A DNA stretch of 64,000 nucleotides from Candidatus Melainabacteria bacterium. GTDB taxonomy: Bacteria; Cyanobacteriota; Vampirovibrionia; Obscuribacterales; Obscuribacteraceae. The translations under genes were made by a program, and so were the position numbers. The notes beneath the pieces were generated by a model, which saw only the letters and a program-made list of their open reading frames with translations, made no database searches and had not been told where the DNA came from. The stretch spans positions 1,729,563-1,793,562 of the forward strand of contig QKMZ01000006.1 in the NCBI GenBank assembly GCA_003242885.1. The letters run 5' to 3'. Below are positions 8,878 to 17,739 of the stretch, piece by piece (the first letter of the stretch is position 1; the number at the start of each line of letters is the position of its first letter).

Positions 8878-10182
8878 GTGAACTCACCCCTGTCCAGACC
8901 ACTGCCAATAAATGTAGCGCTCAAGCAGATTTTCGGCTTCGTGACTGGAATCGACTGGATTATTCTTGCCTGTACATTCTTTCTGATCTTCATCGGACTG
9001 AGCACACTCAAGTATTCAGTACATACAGCAGGGTATTACCAGAAACAACTTGAATTCGCCTGGGTAGGTCTGGCTCTTCTCATTATCTTCAGCCGCATGC
9101 CGTACAAGCTGCTGACCCACAAATGGACCGTACCTATTATGTACGTCGTCAATTTAGTACTTCTTGTCGCAGTTATGATCAAAGGGCACTCTGCACAAGG
9201 TGCACAACGCTGGTTGGCTTTAGGCCCTATCACCTTGCAGCCATCAGAAATCGCCAAGCTCGTCGTCATTTTCACGCTCTCCGCCTGGATGAGCACCCGT
9301 CCGATTCGCTCTTTCTTCGATATCTTCAAAGTTCTCGCCATCATTCTTCCGCCGGCCGTTCTGGTTTTCAAACAGCCTGACCTTGGTACTTCACTCACAT
9401 TCGGTGCGGTTTTCTTCGGAATGACCTTCTGGGCCGGTGCCACCATATGTGATGTGCTGGCACTGACGTCCCCCCTGATCAGTTTGATTCTCAACGCCGT
9501 CAACCCCCAGTGGTGGCTCTATTTCATAGGCGCCCTCGGTGTCGTTCTTTTACTTTTCTGGCGAACCTCCAATTGGAATTTCTGGATTCGCTTGCTCATG
9601 GTTTTGATCATCTGCGGTGGCAATTATGCAGCCGGCGAGATGCGTCCTCATATGTGGGGACTTTTGAAAGAGTATCAACAGAAGCGCCTCACCAGTTTCG
9701 TCAATCCTTACGATGATCCGCGCGGTTCGGGCTATCACATCCTGCAGAGTCTCATCGCAATTGGCTCAGGCGGACCGGAAGGAGCCGGGCTCGGCAAGGG
9801 CAATCAAAGCCAGGGTGCGTTTATCCCCGAAAGGCATACCGACTTTATTTTCGCAGTCGTGGGTGAAGAATGGGGCTTTAAATTCACTGCCCTTGTCGTT
9901 CTTGCTTACGCTTGCATCTGCATTCGCGCTCTTATGATCGCCCATCAAGCCCGGGGAGAACCGGCGGGTAGCCTCATGGCACTAGGGCTTATGTGCATGT
10001 TCCTTTTCCACGTTTTCCTCAATATAGGCATGGTCATTGGCATTATGCCGGTGGCGGGTGTGCCCTTGCCTTTCCTCAGCTATGGAGGAACGGCCTTACT
10101 GGTCGACATGTCGTCCATCGGATTTTTATTGTCGATAAAGCGCTTGAATCCGCCAGAGCGCAAAGAAGAGTGGACGGTCTAG
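8878..10182 (+). CDS. rodA: Peptidoglycan glycosyltransferase RodA (SEDS family)
   Basis: RodA is the membrane glycosyltransferase that polymerises lipid II for cell elongation together with PBP2. The 434-residue protein has about ten hydrophobic helices and the SEDS signatures: LQPSEIAKL, QPDLGTSL with its conserved Asp, YQQKRLTSFVNPYDDPRGSGYH in the large periplasmic loop, FIPERHTDFIFAVVGEEWG and GVPLPFLSYGG. The GTG start at 8878 is preceded by GAAGGAAG. Placement directly after min genes groups division and elongation functions. Confidence 0.95.
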   Translation: MNSPLSRPLPINVALKQIFGFVTGIDWIILACTFFLIFIGLSTLKYSVHTAGYYQKQLEFAWVGLALLIIFSRMPYKLLTHKWTVPIMYVVNLVLLVAVMIKGHSAQGAQRWLALGPITLQPSEIAKLVVIFTLSAWMSTRPIRSFFDIFKVLAIILPPAVLVFKQPDLGTSLTFGAVFFGMTFWAGATICDVLALTSPLISLILNAVNPQWWLYFIGALGVVLLLFWRTSNWNFWIRLLMVLIICGGNYAAGEMRPHMWGLLKEYQQKRLTSFVNPYDDPRGSGYHILQSLIAIGSGGPEGAGLGKGNQSQGAFIPERHTDFIFAVVGEEWGFKFTALVVLAYACICIRALMIAHQARGEPAGSLMALGLMCMFLFHVFLNIGMVIGIMPVAGVPLPFLSYGGTALLVDMSSIGFLLSIKRLNPPERKEEWTV

Positions 10183-10583
10183 AAATCTTATTAGGACTGA
10201 ATTCGAACTGTTTTTTTTCTAACTGGTTGTTTTTCTAACTACCTGAAATCGCCTGTCGAACCATTTAGAAATTGCACCGCGCCACTCACTCCGAAAAATT
10301 CTGCTTTTTCCGAGCGGCAAAATCCCAAGACCATTGACTGATGGGCATTTCCAGACTCTCCGACCCGCCGCCCACCTCAAAGTCCCAAAACCCTTATCAG
10401 GTGAGAGATTCAGGAAATCTGTACTCTGAAAAAAAATGGTTTTTGGGAGTGAAGGCCGCAGGCAATAATAAGAGCCGTTCAAGCGAGGATTTTCGTTTAA
10501 GGCTATTCGCCTAAACGGGTAAGAAGCACTTGGCGGTCGCAAATGACGCCCTCAGAGCTTGTCGATTTGGGAGTGTCTTCGCA
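10183..10583. other. Intergenic region with a hairpin
   Basis: I see no convincing gene in these 401 bases. There is a direct repeat of a T-tract followed by CTAACT (about 10210-10240), which could act as a weak terminator for rodA. An imperfect hairpin lies at 10494-10517: CGTTTA(A)GGC pairs with GCCTAAACG around a TATTC loop, 67 bases before the next start. It may be a leader structure of the downstream gene. Confidence 0.4.
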
Positions 10584-11831
10584 ATGAAAAGGTTGCAGAC
10601 GAAACTATTAGTTTTCCTTGTATTGGCTTCCTTTTCCGACCTTTCTTGGTCGCCGGCAATTGCCGCAGAAGAATACAAACAAGGCGTGAAGCTGCTCGGT
10701 GAAAAACGCTTTGATGAAGCGGCGAAAGTGCTGAAGAAAGCCGTCAGTGCAGAGCCTGCCAATTCCAATGCTTTGTACTATCTGGCTGTATGTCAGCACT
10801 ATCAGGGAAAAACTGCAGACGCCCTGGTGAATTACCAGCTCATCCTCAAGAAGTTTCCCGGCACCGATGCCGCAAAGCGTGCTTCCCAGGTTGTCGGCGG
10901 CATGCACCTCAATCCCGGAACCACCGACGCCCAGTGGTATCCAAAACCGGCCAAGGCAAGTTCCGGCACAAACGCACAGAATTCAGTCAGAACCTACGGG
11001 GTTGGCGGTTCAAGCTCTGCTGTACGCAGTTATTCCAGCTCGAGCTTGCCCGAACAGTCAACAATATTCTTCGAGAAGGACGATGCCCAGCTGAAAGTAG
11101 ATGTGTACATCAATAATCGACCAGTCAAAATGACCTTCGACACTGGTGCGACAGGCATTGTCGTCGGAAAAAATCAACTGCAGGAAATGGGTATCAGACT
11201 ACCTGAAGGAGAGCCTACAGGTCAGTCCGGAGGATCATCCAATGCCAGTCTTCAGTCGTATTGGATGATGCCGGCAGACGTCAAAGTCGGAACCATACTG
11301 CGGCAAAACTTCCCCATCAAGGTCCTCGCATACAATGCAGCGCCTCCCTTGCTTGGACAGTCCTTCATACAAGATTTCGAATATTCGATTGACAGAAACG
11401 CCGGCGCCATCAGGCTAAAGAAGAAAGGTGCGGGAGGCTCCCGCTCAACAAGCGGCGGCTACACAGTACCTTTCAGTTGGGAAGGTCCAAAAATGGTCGT
11501 CACAGTTGAAGTTAACGGACGCGCCTATCCAATGTACTTCGACACCGGCAACTCCGCCTCTGCAATCAGCATGGGCATGAATGACGTAAAAGCGCTGAAT
11601 CTTTCAACCGAGGAGAGTGAAGCTGTTTCGCACTCAGGCGTTACCGGCAGCGGCAGCGGATTGCGCTTCAAAGTCAATCGCGTAAAGTTGGGACCAATCG
11701 AGAAATACAACTGCTACGTGACCGCAAGTTACGGCTCGCTTGGTCGGCCACTTGTCGGACAAGAACTATATGAAGGATACGAGTACACCGTCGACAATGA
11801 CCAGAGAGTGATCCGGTTTATTAGACGATAG
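10584..11831 (+). CDS. Secreted TPR protein with two retropepsin-like aspartyl protease domains
   Basis: I start at ATG 10584 (MKRLQTKLLVFLVLASF) because a signal peptide begins there, with GGGAG upstream. The 415-residue product has one to two TPR units (about 32-100), a Ser/Gly linker, then two homologous aspartyl-protease domains. Each has a catalytic-type FDTG (Asp186 in FDTGATG, Asp320 in FDTGNSA) and a later hydrophobic-hydrophobic-Gly flap-end motif (PLLGQSF and PLVGQEL). Retropepsins normally dimerise to bring two Asp together; here both are in one chain. It probably acts in the periplasm; the substrate is unknown. Confidence 0.85.
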   Translation: MKRLQTKLLVFLVLASFSDLSWSPAIAAEEYKQGVKLLGEKRFDEAAKVLKKAVSAEPANSNALYYLAVCQHYQGKTADALVNYQLILKKFPGTDAAKRASQVVGGMHLNPGTTDAQWYPKPAKASSGTNAQNSVRTYGVGGSSSAVRSYSSSSLPEQSTIFFEKDDAQLKVDVYINNRPVKMTFDTGATGIVVGKNQLQEMGIRLPEGEPTGQSGGSSNASLQSYWMMPADVKVGTILRQNFPIKVLAYNAAPPLLGQSFIQDFEYSIDRNAGAIRLKKKGAGGSRSTSGGYTVPFSWEGPKMVVTVEVNGRAYPMYFDTGNSASAISMGMNDVKALNLSTEESEAVSHSGVTGSGSGLRFKVNRVKLGPIEKYNCYVTASYGSLGRPLVGQELYEGYEYTVDNDQRVIRFIRR

Positions 11832-11912
11832 CGCACTGGTACAAGGAGGTCCGAACGCAGAGAGAACTTTCGGACACTTCAGGAGACGCTAGGTCCGGTC
11901 CAGACACAAGGT

Positions 11913-11939
11913 TTAAACGCCCAACTGCGCAGCGTTTAA
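11913..11939. repeat. Perfect 8-bp inverted repeat
   Basis: TTAAACGC (11913-11920) pairs with GCGTTTAA (11932-11939) across an 11-base loop. It has no T-tract, so it is either a weak terminator of the protease gene or an operator for the next gene. Confidence 0.45.
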
Positions 11940-11967
11940 TCTTCGGTCGTCGTGCCGATAGAAAATT

Positions 11968-12011
11968 GGCAACAAATCAACAACGATTTGGCAACATTGC
12001 GGCAACATTGG
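11968..12011. repeat. Array of four 11-bp direct repeats with CAAC core
   Basis: Units start at 11968, 11979, 11990 and 12001, an exact 11-base spacing. Three begin GGCAACA; the second is the weaker AACAACG. The last two units match over ten bases (GGCAACATTG). An 11-bp phase places the core on one face of the helix, as in operators of OmpR/PhoB-type regulators. The array ends 84 bases before the predicted ATG at 12096. Confidence 0.5.
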
Positions 12012-12095
12012 ATGGCTAGTATGAGCCACAACAGAGCACGGCGCACCCCAAAGCCCGAGCTGCTGTCGCTTTTCCCTTGGTTCCGAGGTTCTCAC

Positions 12096-12596
12096 ATGCC
12101 TAAAAATGAAGTTGAAAATGCTCCGGTCACAAAAAAACAAACCGAAGCGACAACCACTGAAATCGACTTAGTCGAGCAGGTTGGCGAAAAGACAGGACTG
12201 AGCAAGGACAACGGTACTAGTAGCATTCACAGTGAGACACGGGGTTCCAACGACGCAGATGCATGGAGAAATTCATCCATAAATATGGGTGACGATCTCA
12301 AAAATCTCTCCTCTCTGGAAAATAACTACATAGGATTTTCACATACATTCACAAAAACTCTCAATGCTGCATTGGAAAAACAGGGCTACAAAGCAACCTT
12401 AATCGACAGCGTTAAACCTAATAACCCCCGCATGGTCGTTGACCGCCTATTAAGCATTCAAGACACCACGGACAAACACGAACATAAGGATTTTGCGATA
12501 GAAACTAGTTATCCAATGGAAGAAGATATGCGCCGAGGTTATGACCGTGAGCTTTTAGAAGGAGGCTACGACCGAGACTTGAGAGGGAAGACCTGA
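12096..12596 (+). CDS. Paralogue A of an EF-hand-like protein pair, short form
   Basis: ATG 12096 (MPKNEVEN) has GAGG seven bases upstream. The frame is open further 5' but that part overlaps the repeat array. The 166-residue product shares its first eight residues and its C-terminal domain (NNYIGFSHTFTKTLNAALEKQGY) with the next gene (MPKNEIEN; DEYLGLSKTFSSTLNAALEKEGY), but lacks the central EF-hand-like region. The end is rich in Gly, Tyr, Asp and Arg, with YDRELLEGGYDRDLRG as a near repeat. No signal peptide. Function unknown; the pair looks like a duplication with internal deletion. Confidence 0.65.
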   Translation: MPKNEVENAPVTKKQTEATTTEIDLVEQVGEKTGLSKDNGTSSIHSETRGSNDADAWRNSSINMGDDLKNLSSLENNYIGFSHTFTKTLNAALEKQGYKATLIDSVKPNNPRMVVDRLLSIQDTTDKHEHKDFAIETSYPMEEDMRRGYDRELLEGGYDRDLRGKT

Positions 12597-12715
12597 CAGG
12601 CACTATGATCCACCTTACCAAAATTTAGAACGTGTACTGGGAAGAGTCGCTAACTAGTTCGATTTTGGTTTTTCAGATCGACAGGCTCCCATATTTGCAC
12701 AAGAGGTCCTTCTCC

Positions 12716-13942
12716 ATGCCAAAGAATGAAATCGAAAATTCGCAGAACCAGAAGAGTAATTCAGAATCAATCGACGTAGAAAACGGTAGCGAAAATCTAA
12801 ATACTTTGGATATATTGCTCGATGCGAGGAGCCAATTTGAGCGCTTCGATAAATCAGGTGATAAGAAGGTTACGCGTGACGAACTGAGAATTGAAATTCA
12901 ACAAGAAACGAATTCAGTGTCGGGAAATCCGGAATTGAATCTGCTGAAAAACTTCACTGAAATCTCGGGAGGCGACGGCTCGATTTCAAAAGCAGATATC
13001 GACCGAGCGATAGTGGGAAAGATCTCTTCCGCGATAGAAGCAGCCGACAGCACATCCCCGCTTAGCCTTGAAGTGCGCAGCGGAATCGCAAGATGGGCAG
13101 ACATATCAAATTCCGCAAGGGATTCACAAAATCAATTAAACACCGCGCTTGCAGGTACCGGTAAACACATATCGATTGCAAAGCTGAAGTTCATGAACTA
13201 CCTTGCCGAGCAAATTCCATCAACTACTTTCACCGTGATGGAAGGAAATGTTGCCCTGGACCAATTTACAGCGGTTCAAGCTCGGCATGCTCAGCACTCG
13301 CTGGTCGCAGGAGAATCCTTGCAAGATGGCAACATCATTCTCGACGGAAAAAAACCTTTTAGCTCATGCGATCCTGCCCTTCGAGAAAATATGGCGCACG
13401 TAAGAACATTGCATCACCTGATGAATGATCCAATTTTGAGGAAAGAGGGCACGATTTCTCTTGAAGCAATGACGAAATATCAGAGTAAAACTCAGGAGCA
13501 GAAGTATGCGAAATTCTATCTTCAATTGAACTTTGGCAAACTGGCCGACAACGATAGCGATAGCACAAACGTTTCAAAGGCTGACCTTCGCAAAGAAATG
13601 GAAGAATCGATAAGTTCGTTGATTGCAAAATCACTCACTCTAAATCAAAAGCAGCATGACGAGTTAGTAGATAGATTCATCAGGACGACTTTGCAAGATG
13701 AATATCTTGGTCTTTCAAAAACCTTTTCGAGTACATTGAATGCTGCTCTTGAAAAAGAAGGATACAGCGCTTCAATCTCCCCAAAATCGGATAAAGCAAA
13801 GACCAACACGGGCGAATTCATACGAACTCTGTCTATTGAAAACAAATCCAATCAAAAACAAGGCAAGGTCCTCAATTTTTTGACTCGGGACCCAAGTCTG
13901 TCCTATAAAGGGTACGAGCAAGGCTATAGTTCCCTCTATTAG
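12716..13942 (+). CDS. Paralogue B, EF-hand-like protein of unknown function
   Basis: ATG 12716 has AGAGGT upstream and starts MPKNEIEN, matching the paralogue before it. In the 408-residue product I see an EF-hand-like loop FDKSGDKKVTRDEL (about 42-55), a second GGDGSISKADI (about 85-95) and a third, weaker DNDSDSTNVSKADL (about 281-294), each with Asp/Ser at calcium positions followed by a hydrophobic and an acidic or Asp residue. The remainder is helical. The C-terminal domain (about 320-390) is shared with paralogue A. No signal peptide or membrane segment is apparent, so location is unclear. Confidence 0.7.
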   Translation: MPKNEIENSQNQKSNSESIDVENGSENLNTLDILLDARSQFERFDKSGDKKVTRDELRIEIQQETNSVSGNPELNLLKNFTEISGGDGSISKADIDRAIVGKISSAIEAADSTSPLSLEVRSGIARWADISNSARDSQNQLNTALAGTGKHISIAKLKFMNYLAEQIPSTTFTVMEGNVALDQFTAVQARHAQHSLVAGESLQDGNIILDGKKPFSSCDPALRENMAHVRTLHHLMNDPILRKEGTISLEAMTKYQSKTQEQKYAKFYLQLNFGKLADNDSDSTNVSKADLRKEMEESISSLIAKSLTLNQKQHDELVDRFIRTTLQDEYLGLSKTFSSTLNAALEKEGYSASISPKSDKAKTNTGEFIRTLSIENKSNQKQGKVLNFLTRDPSLSYKGYEQGYSSLY

Positions 13943-14095
13943 CACGCCAAGGCGGGAGCAATACAGTCGGCGAACTGATCGCATAGAGCCGACTTTCGGA
14001 AACATGCCGACCTAGAATGAGTCTGTAGGCACAGCGGTGGAATCCTAGAGGATCGACCGCGTGCTTTAGCACACTCAGATCTACGGCGCAGAGCA

Positions 14096-15013
14096 ATGAA
14101 ACCAAATCGTTGGTTCGTCTATCAGAAAGAACGCTTCCCGCTTGTCCAATACGGCGCCATTGTGGCGGCATTCTCTTATTCGGCGCTTTGTGTTTCCCGA
14201 ATGATGCGCGGCGAAGCTGGGCTGCCGGATGGTCAAGCCTTTTTGGCAGCTTACCTCTGTTCCTTAATTCTCTTCTTTCAGCTTCGGGTCGCCGATGAAT
14301 TTAAGGACCACGAGGAAGACTGCCGATACCAGCCCGAACGTCCAGTACCCAGAGGTTTAATCAAGCTGAAAGAACTGGCGATGCTCGGCGCGCTCGGCGG
14401 AGCGGTTCAACTGTCGCTCGCATTTACCTACCAGCAAAGCCTGCTGCTGCCTCTGGCGCTGACATGGCTTTACTTCGCGCTGATGAGTGTGGAGTTCCTC
14501 GTTGGCGACTGGCTGAAGGAACGTCCGTTCACATATTTGTGGACACACATGCTGATTCTGGTTTTCGTAGACATCTTCGTCACCGCTTTCGACTGGATGA
14601 AAGGCACCGCAGTGCCACCGTCGGGTTTGTGGTTGTTTCTCGCGGTCAGCTTTTGCAATGGGGTGATCATTGAAATCGGACGCAAGATCAAGTCTTCTGA
14701 TGAAGAAAGGTCAGGAGTGACCAGCTACACCTCAGCGTGGGGACGTCGGCCGGCTGTGTTTGCATGGCTTGCGTCAATCGCGGCATCGGGCTGTTTGGCG
14801 ATTGCAACAGCAGCAAAGCTCGGGTTCGCGACTCCCATCATTGCACTTGTCTTACTCCTTGCTGCTGGTGCTGCAGCAATCGCGATCAAGTTTGTGAAAT
14901 ACCCTTCAACCGGCAAACAGTTCGAGAGGTACTCAGGACTCTGGACACTCGTTACATATCTTGCGCTGGGAACCGTTCCATCAATGTTTTCAATGTTTGG
15001 AAAAACCTTTTAA
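14096..15013 (+). CDS. UbiA-family prenyltransferase-like membrane protein
   Basis: The 305-residue protein has about eight hydrophobic segments and the Asp-rich loop ADEFKDHEED followed by PERPVPRG (about 66-87), which corresponds to the first Mg-diphosphate-binding loop of UbiA-type prenyltransferases. A second, less typical acidic loop follows GRKIKSSDEE (about 196-206). UbiA enzymes move a prenyl group from its diphosphate to an aromatic or lipid acceptor in the membrane. It is the first gene of a six-gene plus-strand run; the next start is 18 bases on. The acceptor is unknown. Confidence 0.8.
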   Translation: MKPNRWFVYQKERFPLVQYGAIVAAFSYSALCVSRMMRGEAGLPDGQAFLAAYLCSLILFFQLRVADEFKDHEEDCRYQPERPVPRGLIKLKELAMLGALGGAVQLSLAFTYQQSLLLPLALTWLYFALMSVEFLVGDWLKERPFTYLWTHMLILVFVDIFVTAFDWMKGTAVPPSGLWLFLAVSFCNGVIIEIGRKIKSSDEERSGVTSYTSAWGRRPAVFAWLASIAASGCLAIATAAKLGFATPIIALVLLLAAGAAAIAIKFVKYPSTGKQFERYSGLWTLVTYLALGTVPSMFSMFGKTF

Positions 15014-15031
15014 ACACGTCAAGGCAGCAAA

Positions 15032-17728
15032 ATGAAAAACATAATACTTGAATACGAACAACATAACGCCGGTCTAACGGGCAACAAAGCTGCAAACCTC
15101 GCGCGCCTCAAAGCAGCCGGATTTGCGGTACCGGAATTCGTGACGATTGTTCCCGGCGCCTTTCGCAGCGACACAAACTGGCAAGATCCACTCTTGGAAG
15201 AAGAACTCAAAATAGCTCACGAAAAGTTCAATGTTGGAAACACTTTGCTAGCAGTGCGCTCATCAGCAATTGACGAGGATGGAGCAAAAACATCTTTCGC
15301 CGGGCAGCTCGATACTTTTTTGAACGTCAGCAGCGAGTGGGTCATCACTGCAGCACGCTCGGTTTGGTTGTCGGGAACAACGGATCGCTTGCAGGCATAT
15401 TGCAACAGCATGGGGATCGAAAGAAAATCAAATGGACCAGCCATCATCGTTCAAAAGATGGTCGACGCAAAAATTGCAGGCGTGGTATTCAGCGCGGACC
15501 CCGTTAGCGGCAATAGAAACACCGTCGTTATCAATGCGGTTGGAGGGCTCGCAGACAAACTCGTTTCGGGCGCAGTTAGCGGCGAACTGTTGTACGTTTT
15601 TAACGGACAAACAATTGAAAGAGACTTCGGTGTAGCCGGCAAATCAGAAGTCAGTGATGCAATCGCACTGGAGATTGCCTGCATCGCAAGAAAGATCGAA
15701 TTCCTATTTGGCTGTCCGCAAGACATTGAGTGGGCACACGACGGCAATCAACTTTTCATTCTGCAAGCTCGTCCGATAACAACTCTTCCCGAGCAACAGA
15801 TGCAGCTTGAGGGAAATCTGAGAATTTGGGACAACAGCAACATCTCAGAAAGCTATCAGGGCGTAACGACACCGCTCACATTCAGCTTCGCAGCAAAAGC
15901 ATATGAACATGTCTATATTCAATTCTGTCGGTTGATGGGCGTGTCGAACGAACGTATCGAAGCCAATTATCAAATCTTTCCCCGAATGCTCGGATTTATT
16001 CGCGGACGTATTTATTACAACCTGGTCAACTGGTACAAATTGCTCGCGCTTCTTCCGGGGTTCCAAGTAAATCGACCGTTCATGGAACAAATGATGGGCG
16101 TCAAAGAAGAATTGCCCGCTGAAGTTATCGAACAAGTTATCGCTGAAAACCACGTTTCTACCGGCAGAGCGTATCTAAACTTCGCAAAATCATTGTGCGC
16201 GATTACAATTCGATTTGCAAACTTGAGAAAAGAGATCGCAGGTTTTCAAAATCATTTCAACACTACATTGTCCGGAGTTCCAAAAGATCTTTCAAAGTTG
16301 AACGTTGATCAGCTTGCGAAGCTCTATCGCGGCTTGGAAGGAAGACTTCTCTCGTCCTGGGACGCTCCTTTAGTCAATGACTTCTTCGCCATGGTGTTCT
16401 TTGGACTGCTGAATTCTCTCAGCCAAAAGTGGATGCCACCATCTTTCTCGCGCCACGAGTTGCTCGTGAACGCAGGAGGAATCATTAGCGCAGAGCCAGC
16501 AAAACTGATTGCAGAGTTGGCAGATATTACTCGTGACGATTTGGAACTTCAACAAGTTCTCACGACAGGAAGCATGTACCAAATCGAAAACCTCATGAAG
16601 CGCAACGAGAGGTTTGAAGTTGCCTTTAGAAACTACTTAGCTAGATTTGGCGACCGCTGTTTCAACGAATTGAAGCTGGAAAGTCCAACACTCAATGACA
16701 ATCCTCTACCTCTGTTGAGAAACATCGGGGCTATGGCATCAGCTCCAGCAAAAGAGCGAACTGCAAACTTGCCGCGATCAGAAACCAGGTCAAAAGCACA
16801 GATCGCCAAACTGCCGTGTGCCAAACGAGTGGTCTTCAACTTCGTCGCGGACCAAGCTGTCGAACGTATTCGCTGGCGCGAAAACCTTCGTTTCGAGCGA
16901 ACACGTTTGTTCGGCTTGGTCAGAAGGATCTTTCTCCAGTTTGGAAAACAGCTCGAACAGCAAGGCTTACTTAAAAACAAAAACGACATTTTCTATTTAG
17001 AAGTAGAAGAAGTGCTCAACTTTGTTGAAGGGAAAGCGACAACGTCGAACATAGCTGCGCTTATTGAACTTCGCAGGAAGGAATTTATCCAGTTTCAGGC
17101 CGAACTTCCGCCGCCAAACCGCATCGTCACCAGACAGCCGGTTATAGAAGCTGCCGTTGAAGCTGCCGTTGAAACTACCGTAGGGTCGACGCCATGCGTC
17201 GACCGGTTTGAGTCATCCCTCACCGGGCGCGAAACGTCCAACACAAACAAAAATGCATACAGCACGTTGACCGGTCTCGGCTGCTCACCCGGATTTGTTC
17301 GGGGTCGCGTGCGTGTCGTTCGAGATCCTTCGACAGCGAAACCACTAGAAGACGAGATCCTCATAGCCGAAAGAACAGATCCGGGTTGGATTGTTCTTTT
17401 CTCACAAGCAAAAGGAATCATCGTAGAATACGGCAGCTTGCTCTCTCACACAGCGATCGTTTCGCGAGAGCTAGGCATTCCCGCAATTGTCTCGGCCAGC
17501 GGAGTTATGAACTGGCTCGCGGACGGCGATACCATCGAATTTGACGGCAGAACGGGGGCGATCACAAAGCTTTCAGATTCTACGAAAACTGAAAACGCAC
17601 AACTGCAGTCATCGAAACTTCCAGCTGCAAGCCCAGACGAAAATGCTGCCGCAAAATCGGAACATGATCTGAGCGACAACGTCGTGAAACTCATTGAATC
17701 CATAGGTCTCCGCAGGGAGGCGAGCTAG
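15032..17728 (+). CDS. Dikinase-type phosphotransferase (ATP-grasp plus swivelling His domain), rifampin-phosphotransferase-like architecture
   Basis: The 898-residue protein has an N-terminal PEP-synthase-type ATP-grasp domain (about 1-250; GNKAANLARL, AVRSSAIDEDG, FAGQLDTFLNV, DIEWAHDG), a long middle region (about 265-700) and a C-terminal phosphohistidine domain (about 740-830) with SLLSHTAIVSRELGIPAIV, His806 being the carrier. The PEP/pyruvate TIM barrel of true PEP synthase is absent. Order and length fit rifampin phosphotransferase, which uses ATP to phosphorylate an alcohol, releasing AMP and phosphate. I infer a dikinase for an unknown, perhaps lipid, substrate. A repetitive linker precedes the His domain. 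Confidence 0.8.
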   Translation: MKNIILEYEQHNAGLTGNKAANLARLKAAGFAVPEFVTIVPGAFRSDTNWQDPLLEEELKIAHEKFNVGNTLLAVRSSAIDEDGAKTSFAGQLDTFLNVSSEWVITAARSVWLSGTTDRLQAYCNSMGIERKSNGPAIIVQKMVDAKIAGVVFSADPVSGNRNTVVINAVGGLADKLVSGAVSGELLYVFNGQTIERDFGVAGKSEVSDAIALEIACIARKIEFLFGCPQDIEWAHDGNQLFILQARPITTLPEQQMQLEGNLRIWDNSNISESYQGVTTPLTFSFAAKAYEHVYIQFCRLMGVSNERIEANYQIFPRMLGFIRGRIYYNLVNWYKLLALLPGFQVNRPFMEQMMGVKEELPAEVIEQVIAENHVSTGRAYLNFAKSLCAITIRFANLRKEIAGFQNHFNTTLSGVPKDLSKLNVDQLAKLYRGLEGRLLSSWDAPLVNDFFAMVFFGLLNSLSQKWMPPSFSRHELLVNAGGIISAEPAKLIAELADITRDDLELQQVLTTGSMYQIENLMKRNERFEVAFRNYLARFGDRCFNELKLESPTLNDNPLPLLRNIGAMASAPAKERTANLPRSETRSKAQIAKLPCAKRVVFNFVADQAVERIRWRENLRFERTRLFGLVRRIFLQFGKQLEQQGLLKNKNDIFYLEVEEVLNFVEGKATTSNIAALIELRRKEFIQFQAELPPPNRIVTRQPVIEAAVEAAVETTVGSTPCVDRFESSLTGRETSNTNKNAYSTLTGLGCSPGFVRGRVRVVRDPSTAKPLEDEILIAERTDPGWIVLFSQAKGIIVEYGSLLSHTAIVSRELGIPAIVSASGVMNWLADGDTIEFDGRTGAITKLSDSTKTENAQLQSSKLPAASPDENAAAKSEHDLSDNVVKLIESIGLRREAS
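17147..17204. repeat. Tandem 12-mer repeats and perfect palindrome inside the dikinase gene
   Basis: Three 12-base units (17147, 17159, 17171; the first two identical, the third with three changes) encode Glu-Ala-Ala-Val type repeats. They are followed at once by a perfect 9-bp inverted repeat, GGTCGACGC (17184-17192) and GCGTCGACC (17196-17204), around CAT. It falls in the interdomain linker, where insertions are tolerated, and looks like a small REP-type insertion in frame. Confidence 0.6.
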
Positions 17729-17739
17729 GAGGGGCGTCG

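Noticed and set aside
11952..12095. N-terminal extension of paralogue A
   Set aside because: It reads through the 11-bp repeat array and is absent from paralogue B, whereas both match from MPKNE onward.
17184..17204. Attachment site or recombination site
   Set aside because: There is no integrase or mobile gene nearby and the palindrome stays in frame within a functional gene.
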